Source: Caldilinea sp. CFX5 (GTDB lineage Bacteria > Chloroflexota > Anaerolineae > Caldilineales > Caldilineaceae). From it: a stretch of DNA of 64,000 nt. Positions 8,571-19,500 of this stretch are shown piece by piece. A program made the position numbers and the translations under genes. Under the pieces are notes generated by a model that made no database searches, was not told where the DNA came from, and was given only the letters and a program-made list of their open reading frames with translations. The first letter of the stretch is position 1; each line of letters begins with the position of its first letter. The DNA lies in NCBI GenBank assembly GCA_021405325.1, contig QWII01000035.1:1-64000 (forward strand), written 5' to 3'.

Positions 8571-8607
8571 AAAACCGGTCAAGGTTTCAAACCTTGACCG
8601 GTTTTTT
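8571..8607. terminator. Bidirectional intrinsic terminator
   Basis: A 17-base perfect stem (8571-8587 and 8589-8605) with A-run on the left and T-run on the right, between two convergent genes. It would end the BI-1 transcript on the plus strand and the anti-sigma transcript on the minus strand. Its AAGGTTTCAAACCTT centre resembles the CCTGTCAGG hairpins elsewhere. Confidence 0.9.
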
Positions 8608-8611
8608 AGCG

Positions 8612-9568
8612 CTAGGTTCGTTCACCCAATAGCACAATATTACCCGCGGTCGGCGTCTTGCTGCCGCCGACGGGTTCAATACTGACACCAATGGCCTGGT
8701 AGGTCAGGGCGCTCTCCGGCAGGTTGACTTGTTGGCGATCAGGATCGGTTGAAGCAATGGTCAAGAAACCGGCCGGCGCCGGCGTCCCTTGCGCCGGAAT
8801 TAACCAGAGCTGATAGGTCTGGTCAGCCGGCAGCGGTGGTAGGCCATGTAAGACCAGAATCGCCCGGTTGTTATGTTGATAGAAGAACCCGCCCGCCGTT
8901 GGCGCTTTGTCAGTGCCGGCCAAGGGAACAACCTGGGTAGGATTGGTAAAGACGGCCAGTTGCCCCTGCGCTTGCTGCAACTGCAATTGCATCGATTGGA
9001 TTTGTTGATTCATCTGAGTAATCTGCGTGTCGCGCCCCGTCAGGTCGGCGCGTAATTGCACCAGTTGGCGCTGGGCGTTAAAGTCAATCCAAACAATAAA
9101 GAGCGCAGCCACTGCCATTGCCGCCGCTGCCAGCCAGCCAAAGTCAAAACGGCGTGTAGGGGCCGGTTGCGGCGTCGGTTGCGGCGGCAACACGGGCGTT
9201 GGTCGCGCCAGGGCATAGGTCTGCTCTTGTTGTTGGCGAGCCGGCAACAACGGCGTATTCTTCGGCACCGTCGGTAAATTTTGCGTGATGCGTTCCGCCG
9301 CATCCAACAAAGAAAGCGTGCGCGACGGGATCGCTTCGGCGCGAATTTGTCCCATCAGGGAGTTTTTTACATGGGAGGAAAGCGGCGCAATCGGCGCCGT
9401 ATATGCCAACTGCGCCGTGGCCGCGTCCAACCGCTCTACACGCGCCAGCAGGGCATGATGGCGTTGCATGTAGTCGTCCATGGCCACCATTTCGTCCGGT
9501 TCCAGGGCGCCTAAGGTATAAGCCGGTAATAATTCAACTGCTTCTTCGTAAGTCAAACCAGTACTCAT
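8612..9568 (-). CDS. RskA-type anti-sigma factor
   Basis: Single-pass membrane anti-sigma factor, 318 aa from ATG 9568, chosen over TTG 9574 because AAGGTGA lies 8 bases upstream. The cytoplasmic N-terminus (YEEAVELLPAYTLGALEPDE) is a typical anti-sigma domain but has no HxxxCxxC zinc ligands. One transmembrane segment (about 143-161) is followed by a Gln-rich coiled coil (163-205) and an extracytoplasmic RskA domain (about 212-318, QTYQLWLIPAQG...). The ECF sigma gene is immediately upstream, so this protein should hold that sigma factor at the membrane until a signal triggers cleavage. No site-1 protease gene is adjacent. Confidence 0.9.
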   Translation of the reverse strand: MSTGLTYEEAVELLPAYTLGALEPDEMVAMDDYMQRHHALLARVERLDAATAQLAYTAPIAPLSSHVKNSLMGQIRAEAIPSRTLSLLDAAERITQNLPTVPKNTPLLPARQQQEQTYALARPTPVLPPQPTPQPAPTRRFDFGWLAAAAMAVAALFIVWIDFNAQRQLVQLRADLTGRDTQITQMNQQIQSMQLQLQQAQGQLAVFTNPTQVVPLAGTDKAPTAGGFFYQHNNRAILVLHGLPPLPADQTYQLWLIPAQGTPAPAGFLTIASTDPDRQQVNLPESALTYQAIGVSIEPVGGSKTPTAGNIVLLGERT

Positions 9569-9652
9569 CCACAATCACCTTAACAATGGTGGTATCACAC
9601 AAATTGCATTTCTGCGACGGGCGGCGAGTCGCCGGCAATCCGGTATACCGCC

Positions 9653-10243
9653 TTAAAAATCACTTTTGCGCAGCCCGGTAGCTGCCAGGAGTCGCTCCAG
9701 CTTTTCCACCCCCAGCCGTAACCGACTTTTGATCGTGCCCAGGGGCAGCGCCAGATAGTCGGCAATTTCGCTTTGGGTCATGCCTTCAAAATAGGCCAGT
9801 TCCAAGATCAACCGTTGCTCTTCGGGGATCGACGCCAGGCTTTGGCGCACCTGCTGCTGTTGCCAACGCTGCTCTACCGTTAATTCGACCGAAGGCGCAT
9901 ACCCATAGCGACTGACGGTCCCCATCTCCACCGCCGCCAGCTCCGTTGTCTGTGGCCGCGCCTGCTGTTGGCGCAGCCGATCCAACCCGCGATTACGGGC
10001 AATGCGATAGAGCCAGGCCGCGCCGGCGCCGTCACCGCGGAAATCGCTGGCCTTTTGCCACACTTGCCAGAAACATTCCTGCACCACTTCTTCCGCCAAA
10101 CGCACATCACCGACAATCCGCAGGATGACGTTATAGACCAGCGGCGCATGGCGGTCATACAGCGTCTCAAAGGCGTCGCCATTGCGCCGGGCAATCAGTT
10201 GTAAGAGTTCTTCATCAGATAACGTTGTTTGATTCACACGCAA
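9653..10243 (-). CDS. ECF RNA polymerase sigma factor, SigK-like
   Basis: Sigma70-family ECF factor of 196 aa. Region 2 (about residues 20-95: AFETLYDRHAPLVYNVILRIVGD...AEEVVQECFWQVWQKA) binds the -10 and core enzyme. Region 4 (about 130-185: PEEQRLILELAYFEGMTQSEIADYL...GTIKSRLRLG) binds the -35. The start is either TTG 10243 or GTG 10237; neither has a clear ribosome site. It is followed after 84 bases by an RskA-type anti-sigma gene, the classical SigK-RskA arrangement. Its targets are unknown; the giant surface-protein gene just upstream on the same strand is a candidate by position only. Confidence 0.93.
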   Translation of the reverse strand: MRVNQTTLSDEELLQLIARRNGDAFETLYDRHAPLVYNVILRIVGDVRLAEEVVQECFWQVWQKASDFRGDGAGAAWLYRIARNRGLDRLRQQQARPQTTELAAVEMGTVSRYGYAPSVELTVEQRWQQQQVRQSLASIPEEQRLILELAYFEGMTQSEIADYLALPLGTIKSRLRLGVEKLERLLAATGLRKSDF

Positions 10244-10560
10244 ATTCCGTTTTGACAGCCGAGGCTAGAAGGCTCACTGTAGAGCAGATTACCAATAAGC
10301 CGCGTTTCTGTCAAAACGCTGACCGGCAAACCGACGAGTGCATTGCACGGACAAGCGGCGATGCCATAACCTGACTTCCCGTGACCCGTGCAACGCACTC
10401 GTCGCATCCTGCGTGTATCATCTACACTCATTCTGACGTGAAGGATGCTGATTTGGATCACTGCTCCCTACGAAGTGGTTCATTGGGCGCTTGGGGCGAA
10501 CCCGGAAGCAACCTTACCTTCCGGGTTCGCCGTTGTCTGCTCTGCTGTCGCTGCCACTGC
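10244..10560. other. 317-base spacer with promoter and two hairpins
   Basis: No gene seen. Besides the sigma-gene promoter it holds a 19-base stem with one G-T pair (10332-10350 and 10386-10404, core ACGAGTGC..GCACTCGT) and a perfect 14-base stem with a 9-base loop (10495-10508/10518-10531) just downstream of the giant gene stop. The latter lacks a T-run but may end the giant transcript. Confidence 0.6.
10286..10314 (-). promoter_or_regulatory. Promoter of the ECF sigma gene
   Basis: On the minus strand TTGACA (10314-10309), a 17-base spacer and TAATCT (10291-10286). It lies about 43 bases upstream of the sigma-factor start. The -35 is perfect for the housekeeping sigma, so basal expression need not depend on the ECF factor itself. 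Confidence 0.6.
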
Positions 10561-13500
10561 CTACTTCGCCGTCAACGCAAAGTCTTGCACGACCGTCTGA
10601 TTCCCGGCTCTATCGGCAGCGTAGATAGCAAAGCGATACTCGCCGCTGATAGCAGGCATCAGGTGATACGTCCAATCGCTCACTGGACCGGTGACAGTTT
10701 CGGCGGTCATCCTGCCCAGCGGGTCTGTGACCAGCACCCAAATGTTCTCCACCGTATCCCCATCGCTGACCGAACCACGAAGCACTGGTTGGCTGCTGTT
10801 TACCAATGCTTCGGTCATGCTCTGGGTGACAGTCAGCACAGGGGCTACGTTGTCTACCATCACGCTGAGTTCCACGGGCGCATTGGTGCGCTGACCATGT
10901 TCATCGCTGGCAAAGATCTGCCAGGTATGTAACACACCGTCGTTAGCGCTGACATCTTCATTGGTTGACCAATGGCCGGTGATCGTCCGCGGCGGCGCAA
11001 CAGCGGTGAAATGCAAGGCGGCATCATAGAACGCACCACTATCGCTGGCCGGGTCACGGTCGCAGAGGGTCAGCGTCCAGGCGCCGACTGCATCCTGACC
11101 AGCAAAGGCCGCCAGGGATTGCCGGGGTTGATAGCTGTTGTGGGTATAAAGGCTTGCCAGGTCGTGACTGTTGCGGTCATCCGCCAGAAGCGCCGTCCCC
11201 AGATCGGTGAAGCGGGCATTGACGTTTTCGGCCAACACGTTACGCTCAAAAGCAAAGAGCGTCACCTGAGTGCCGGCGGGCGAAGTCAGGCTGGCTGAGA
11301 GGTCGCTGCGATAGGGATGCGCGAGGCGCAAGCCAACATTCAACGCGGCGATCGTAAAGCTGTCACCGATGTCGATCCTGCGCACCAGCCCCACACCGCC
11401 ATCGGCGCACACTCCGCTTTGCTCAATTGGCAACGGTTCGCCAGGCTGGTCGGTGTACCCGTAGACAGACTGCGGTATGCTAAAGGGATCGATGGTGAGG
11501 TCGGCAAGACGGCAGGTTTCTGCGTTACTGTCGCAGACCTCAACCGACTCTGGCCGTGCGCTGTCGGTAAGCAGGCCATTCAGTTGTAGAACGGCATTGG
11601 CAACGAGGAGCGGCGTGCTGTCGGTCGGCGCGCCAAGTTGCGGCGCCTGCGCATCGATTACAACCGTGCGCGGCGCCGACCAATCGCTTTGCTGCCCGTA
11701 GCTGTCAGTGGCACGCGCACGAATGGTAAAGCGCGCGCCGTTGTCTGGCGCGACCCCGCCATTGCTGGCGATAACATCCCAAACGCAGCGCCATTGCCCA
11801 TCCAGCGGTGAGTCGTCCACACAGGCGAAGCTGTTGGCGCCATTGACCTCAATTTCGATGGCGGGTACGGCAGAAGCGTCGCGCACCAGACCCTGGATCG
11901 TGGCGCTGATGGGGCTGCTTGTGGTAAAGTCGGCGGCGATGGCAACATAGCCAGGCGCGCCGTCATCGGGCGTATGTTCGACCTGCAAGCGGAAGCGCGG
12001 TCGATCGGTGGTGTTGCCGGTTACAGCGCAGCTACTTTGCGTGTAGGTGGGCGCGATGTCTAGCGTAACTGTCTGCACACCGCCGGATTGGACAACGCCG
12101 GTGAGCGCGCGTGTACCCACGCCAGGGGGCAGCGTTAAGGCAAGCCAGCCTGGGCAGCCATCCACCCAACTCTGGTCAGCAAAGCGTATACCGTTTTGTG
12201 GGTTGTTCAGATCGTTGTTGGTGTACAGATACGCTGGCAAGGTGACAGCCTCGGCCGTCGGGTTCTGGAAGTGCAGCGTATAGGTAACCGGGCTGCCCGA
12301 CGACAACGGCGGATGGAACCCGTCGGTCAGGCCGTTCAACGCCAGGCGTTCAGCCGTACTGAGTGGCGCCGCGGGTTTGTCGGCGGCGCGGCAGTCGGGG
12401 AAGGTGGGGTCTGTTGGGCAGTAATTCTCGGCCAACCAGCGCTGATAAACATCATCATAAGGGTCAAACAAGGCGTCCCAGGGGTTGGGATTGACCGCAG
12501 GTTCAGGTAGGATCAAACGCACAGCGTCTGCCGTGCCATCGTAGTAGAGACCATCGTGCGCCGTGCTGAGGTAGAAGCGTAGATCAGATTCGGGGGTCAA
12601 GCAAGTGCCGGCCGCCAGCGGAATGGTATAGCGGTCGGTGAGCAACAGGCGATGCGGCTGGTCGGCAGCGGGGGCGCTGGGAACGACCGCGGTGCTGTCA
12701 ACCGGATTGGCGTAGGGTAGCACTGACCAAAGACGCAGACCCGCACTGGGGCCTTCCTCGCCATCCACCGCCAAGGCCACCACATCGATAGTGGTAGTCG
12801 GGCTGCCAACCAAGGCAAAGGGCAGCACCAGATCGCTGAATTTGCCATCGTGTTCGTGGCTAAAGGCATAGGCGCCGCCCAGGCTCGCCAACGGGCCGTC
12901 ATTGACCCAGGTGCTACCATCCCAGCGCAACAAATAGGCGGTCGTGCTATCTGTCACCCACAGCGCAAAGTCGGCTTGCATGGTGTTGATCGCCAGCGTG
13001 CCGGGTTCCTCACGCGCGGGTAAGAGCAAGAGTGTACGCTGGGCCGTGCTGGCGTAGGGATTGTAGGCGCCGAGGCTGCCCTGCCCCGCAATCGTATCTA
13101 GATAGATGAAGAGATCGCCGTCGGTCTCCCAATCGGCGCCTTCCCACAACCAGTGGAAAAAGCTGCCGTCCCAGCTTAGATAGAGCGATTGCGCCCCGTT
13201 CGACTCGGCGCCACGCCCCGCCAGGCGTCGATCCGAACCCAGCAAGGTGCAGCCATTGGTGACCCATTCACGATAAGGCGTTGGCAGTGCGTCGCCGTGT
13301 GGTTGCGGCGGCGTGATCTGGTCTGGCATACCAGGCAGATCATGATAGTAAGGACCATAAACCTGGCGGGTGGTGTTGCCAAGACCGTCTTGGGCAAGCA
13401 CATGGAAGTAGTAGATGCTTGGCCCATCCGCCGCCGAGCGCGTGAACGCTTGCTTGAGTTGCACACCCGCCGCCGGATCCGGGGCCTGGGTCAGCGCCGC

Positions 13501-16500
13501 CAGCGGGGCGACAATCTGGTCGGTCCAGCCATACCACAAGCTGACGCCCCCGGCATCGGTGGTGGGGGCCAGCGTGACCGTAGTGGCGAGTGTCGTGTCG
13601 CTATAGGTGGCGTTGGCGACCAGCGGAATGCCCCCAGCCAGCAGGGTTGGCTCGCCCACGTTGGGCGCTTGCAGGTCGAGCGTGACCGAAAAATCGGTCG
13701 TGGTTGCCTTTAGCGACGCATCATAGAGGGTCAACGACAGCGTGCCGGTGGTGAGGTCGGGCGGATTGCCGGCAGTGGGCGGTTGCCAGATGGCTGCCCA
13801 CGGCGCGGATGTGTAGACGGCATTGCCACCGACATAGCCGATCGGCTCGCTGATGGGGTGTAGATGGGTGATCAAGGCATAGCTTTCGTTCCCCAGCGCC
13901 AACGACGCGGTGGCGCTGATCACGCCAGTGGCATGGCTGAGATCGCCGCTAAAAATCAGCCCGCCCACCAGCGAATAGGCGTTGGCGGTGTAGAGATTAC
14001 TCGCCAGCACTGCCATGGGTGGTGTTGAATCCACGGCAGGGGGGCTGTTGTCTGGGGCAGGTTCGTTCCCTTCAACGATCTCGATCCACTGGCCGGCGAA
14101 CGTATAGAGACTTTGCACCTCGTCGGCGGTCAGCGCACGGTCATAGAGGCGCACGTCATCCACCCAACCGTCGAACGCTGTATTGTTGACCAGGTCCGGT
14201 CTGCTGCCAACGACAAGTGGGGTGTTGGGCGTGGTGGCAAAGGTTGTGGCAACAGAAGCGACCACTGCGCCATTCAAGTAGTAGGTGAGCAGCGCACCAT
14301 CATGCGCCAGACAATGGTGATGCCAGTTGGTGTCGGCAGGAACCGCGGTGCTGATATCACCATCATGGCGATAGAGATGCCAGGCGTTGCCCGCATAGAG
14401 CATAAAGCCAAAAGCCTGGTTGTTGGCTGCTGTACCATAGTTGACCACATGTTCCGCCCAGCCGTTGACCGACCCATCGCTCGACTTGGCCCAGGCGCAG
14501 AGAGTGCGCGGGCTGTTCGACGCGGGCAACCGTTCGCTGATGGCGCTGCTCAGCGCGTCATCGCCATCGACGCTGCCAAAGTGTAGCGAATAAAACTGCG
14601 GGCTGTTGGCCGGTATATCGGTACTCCAGGCGGCGGTGCAATCCATATTGGCGAGCGTGCCGCTGATGGCGTTGGTGGTCTGATCCTGGACTGTGCAGTT
14701 GCCGGGGCCTTCCTCGAAGCTCCAGTGCAGCACCAATCCGCTGGTTGTATCCACTGACTCGGTGATGATGATTGCGTTGTCCTGCGCCAACTTGCTGCGG
14801 GTGGCTGAACCAGACCAGGACAACCGCAGTTGTGCGAACGCCGATGGGTGCTGAAGGTTTGCGCCTGGCAGGATCGGTTGCTGCACTGGCGGAGAAAACA
14901 GCGCTGGCGCCCGGTAGCTGGGCAAGCGCACCGCCCCTTGCCAGGTGTCCAAGGTGGCGGGTTGAACTGCTGCGCTGGCGACCCGTGTCTCGCCCGGTTG
15001 TGCAGACGCCGTGGCATCCCCTTGCGCCTGGGCGCTAGGCGGGGCGACGCGGGTGCAGTTGCCAGCCAGATCACAAACGCTGGCTTCTTCGCCGGCTGGC
15101 GCTTGGTTGAGTGTGCAGGTGACGGTCAGTTCAGCCAGGTGCTTATCGGCTTGCCGGTTGTTATCCCAACGGTAGACCGGTTGCACCTGGCCCTCTGCAC
15201 CACAAGGGGTGATCAGACCATCCTGTGTCAGGAAAAGGTCGGCGGCATGGAAGGTGTACCGCGTCTGCCCACCCTCGACTGTCTTGGTGAGGGTGGCGCG
15301 TGGCGCGTGGGTGTCAATCGTCTGGTTGATGGCTGGCAGGAGTGGGTTGTAGGCGGTGTGTGCGCCTTGATCTTTACTCCGCAGGTCAACCCGATAGACG
15401 CCTTCTAACCCATCAGGCACATTTAGCCGCCAGCGATTACCCTGGCCAAGTACACCCGCCTGCCAGTGCTGGCTGTCGCTGATCACGGCTTGCCGCCAAC
15501 CCATATTGGCCAGGTCGGCAATTTCGGCGGCGTTGAGAGCGTGGGCATAGATGCGCACATCATCCATCAGGCCATTGAAGTAGGGATCGTTCGGAAAGTG
15601 CGACCGTCCCAACCAGAAAGCACCCCCTGTGATCTGGCTTGGATTGAGCGTAATGGGGCCACTGGTTGCTTCCGTACCATAGAGGTAGAGGCGTCCGGTA
15701 TCCCCTTGCAGCGTCACGGCCACATGCACCCACTGATTGGTCGGTAGAGAGTACGCAGTCTCTAACCAAGTGTCGGGAATTCCCTGCTGGAGTGTGTTGA
15801 AATACAACGTATTGTCTTTACCAGTGGGGGTAAAGTAGATATTATGGGTTGTGTCCGTCCCAAAGTCGAAGATACGCTGCCAGGGTTGACCACCGCGCCA
15901 GTAGACCCAGGCGGCAAAGGTAAAGTCATCACCTTGCGCCACCGCCGCTGACAGGTCAACGTAGTCATCCACCCCATCAAAGTTCAGTGCATAAGGCCCT
16001 TGCTGTCCAGGCGCCGCCTTGTTGTTGACATCGTCAGCCCCGCTGTGCAGGGTAACAGGTTGATGCCAGCCGCTCTCGTCGGTGAGGGTGTCACCGTTGA
16101 TCAAGACTGGCTCATCCAGAGGCAAGGAAAGAAGCGCGCGGTTGCCCAGCCACAGAGAACGGATCTCCGCCGCACTTAGTCCACGGGCAAAGATGCGCAC
16201 ATCATCCATCCGGCCATTGAAGTAGGGATCTTGTACGTATTGCGAGCGCCCCAGCCAGTGATTGCTAGCGACAGCTTGATTGGGATTGAACGTGATGGGG
16301 CCACTGGTTGCTTCTATCCCATCAAGGTAGAGGCGTCCGGTCTCCCCTTCCAGCACAACCGCCACATGTACCCACCGATTGGCAGGGAGCGCAGTGGCTG
16401 CCGCTAATCCCTGTGGCGTTCCATTCTGGGTGATGAGGAAATTCACCTTCCCTTCGTTATCACTCGGCGTTAGGAAGAGGTGATTGGTGGTGTCCTGCCC

Positions 16501-19500
16501 AAAGTCAAAAATGCGCTGCATGGCTTGACCACCACGCCAATAGACCCAGGCGGCGAAGCTGAAGTCCGCGCTGGATGCCACATCGGCGGGCAGGGTGAGA
16601 TAGTCATCTTGCCCATCGAAGTCTGTTGCACCGCCAGCCGGGCTGTCGCCGTGCGGTTCGGGGCAGTGACTATCGGCGCAAGTGGCCGGCGCCGCATTCT
16701 CGTCGGCCAGATTGCGATAGGTTGTGGTGGCGATGTCGGGGTGTGATGGTTCGTCGAGCGGCAGATAGAGCACCTGTCCCGCCAGGCGCGCAGAGGAATA
16801 GGGCGACGGGATGGCGTCGCGCGCCACTGCCCATAGTGGCGTGAAGGCGAGCGAGCCAGTTTCCACACCGGCAACTTGGGTTGCCGCCAACAGGCGTATT
16901 TCGTCGCCGCGCAGCGCGCGATGGTAGATGGCGACCTGGTCAATCACCCCCTTGAAATGGGGATCACCGTCATATTGCGAGCGCCCCAACCAATTACTGT
17001 TGCCGACGACTTGATTTGGGTTGAACGTGATGGGGCCGCTGGTTGCTTCCACCCCATCAAGGTAGAGGCGTCCGGTCTCCCCTTCCAGCACAACCGCCAC
17101 ATACACCCACGCGTTGGCGGGGAGCGCAGTGGCTAGCTGTAAGCCTTGGGGGGCGCCATTCTGGGTGATGAGGAAATTCACCTTTTCCTCGTTATCACTC
17201 GGCGTTAGGAAGAGGTGATTGTTGGTGTCTTGCCCAAAGTCAAAAATGCGCTGCATGGCTTCACCACCCTGCCAGTAGACCAATGCCGCGAAGGTAAAGT
17301 CTGCGCTGTGCGCCACATCCCTCGGCAGTCTGATGGCATCATCGCCCCCATCGAACGCCAGCCCATACCCATCCGGCGCCCAGTCCACGGCGTTGGGGCA
17401 GGAATTACCCGCGCAGGTGGCGACGCTGGCCGTCAGCCAACCGCTGGTGGCAACAAGGTTGGCAAAGGTGGTTGCGCCGGAACTTTCCTCGAAGGGATAG
17501 GCAAAGCGCACCCCTGGTGGTAATGGGTAGTCACTCAGCCAGCCCTGGAGCGAGGCGCCCTGTTTGAGCAAAGGGAAGGCCGTCTGTGTGATCGGTAGCC
17601 CGCTGGCGAACTCGTCGAGCGTCATGGTGGGCGCGGCGCCATCCAGCACTAGCGTGCGCGCAGGCAGGCTGCTTTTATGTTTTAGCTGATCCTCAGCCAC
17701 AACCTCCAGGGTATAGGCGCCGGCGACCTGCGCCTGGTGGAACGGGTATGGCAATGACCAGGTTTCGCCGTTGAGCGTTGCCGGGTAGGGGGCGTCGCCC
17801 ACCACGTTACCTTGCCCATCGCGCAGTGTGACCCAGACCTGGTGAACACCGCTGCCGGCGTCGCTCACTGTGCCATCCAGGTGTAGGATCTGCGCGGTGG
17901 CGTTTGTCGGATGGCGGGTTAGATTCTGTAATCCCGTCTGAGTGGCTGTCAGGGTTGGGGCTGTGCTATCCACCACAATCACGTAGCTGGCCGTTGGGAT
18001 TTCACGGTTGCCCACTGCATCGGTGGCCCGTGTCTGAAGTTGGTAGCGGCCCTCGCCGCCCCATTGGGTGGGCTTGAACCACGGACACCAGGCAGGGCTG
18101 CTGGCATCGCCCCGGGCGGCGTCTTGACAGGGCTGGGCGGCACGCCAGATGGTGGGCGCGTCATTCAAGCTGACACCCACTTCAAGCAGCGTGACCTCAC
18201 TTGTGGCGTCGGCGGTGTTCACCCCCAGTTGTACATCGGCATTGGCGTAATAATTCGTCGCCAAAGGCAAGGTTGCCGTCAGGCTGGATGTCGGCGCCAA
18301 TGCATCAACGGTCACTTCGTGGGCATCCTCTTCTTCGATCCAGTTAGACTGACTGTCATAGAGATCTTTGATCTGATAGCCCCAGAGCGCATTGGGATAG
18401 ACCAACACTTCGTCGAGAATGCCGGAGTAATGAACGTAGGCCGTATTAGCGTTATATGGCACGCCGATGGTCAATGGCGCGGCGTTGTGGCAAGCATTGG
18501 CAGTTGTACCCTGGACGGTGTTGTCAAGCACGCCGTTGATGTAAATGGCGAGATTCTTGCCATCGTAGGTGGCCGCCACATGGGCGTATTGGTCAAGCGG
18601 CAGGATGTTCTTGCTGTATAGCTCGACGAACACATTTTCTGTACAATGGCGCGTGACGTATATTTTGCGATCACTGGTCATATAGAGAGCATAGTTGCGA
18701 TAATCGCCCTCACTCTTGGCGATGATCGGCTGTTTGCTGTTGGCATTTGTGCCGGCGGTGGGCTTGACCCACGCCGCCAGGGTAAAGGTATTCAGATCCA
18801 GTGCATCGCTATCGGCGATGGTGAGACCGTCGTCTACACCGTCGAAGGCTACCGCTGGCCCCAGCTTGCCCACGCGCCCGCTGTGTGGGCAGGTGTTGCC
18901 GTTGCAGGTGGCGCTGCTGCCACCGGCGTTCTCGAAGGCAGTGATACCCGCGTCCGTCTCGTCGAATGGGAGCAACACCAGCGGCGCGGCGTTTAACGGC
19001 GCGATCACGTTGCGCCCATCGTCGAGAATGCGCAGATCATCCAGACGGCCAGTAAAGCCGTCTCCCAGGTGGAGCGTGTAGGTTCCCGCACCAGGCCAAG
19101 GCAGCGAATTGTCCGCAGCCGCCTTGACCCCGTTGACATAGAGATTGGCGCCACTGTCATCGAAGTTGACCATGACATGCGCCCACTTGCCTGCTGGAAA
19201 GCTGGCGGCGGAACAGGCGGAAAGGATACAGAACTTCCCCTCCGCCCAAAACAATCTGAAGCCAAAATTATTGTCGGAGAAAGTCATGATCTGCCCGTCT
19301 TCTGCCGGGTTTACCCACAGGGCAAGACCAGGGGTGGCAGCGGGCAAGGTCAGGTTGTCGATTTGGATGACTTCGTTGCCGTCAAACGACACGGCACGGT
19401 TGACGCGCCCAGTCACCCCGCTGATGGGGCAGGCGCCCTGGCTGCAATAGCCGCTGACGCCTGGGTCGGCGACTGCGCCTTCATTGGTAAAGTTGAAACG

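Noticed and set aside
10561..10600. LPxTG or PEP-CTERM signal on the giant protein
   Set aside because: The protein ends DRAGNQTVVQDFALTAK with no membrane helix or sorting motif, so it is not an obvious sortase substrate.
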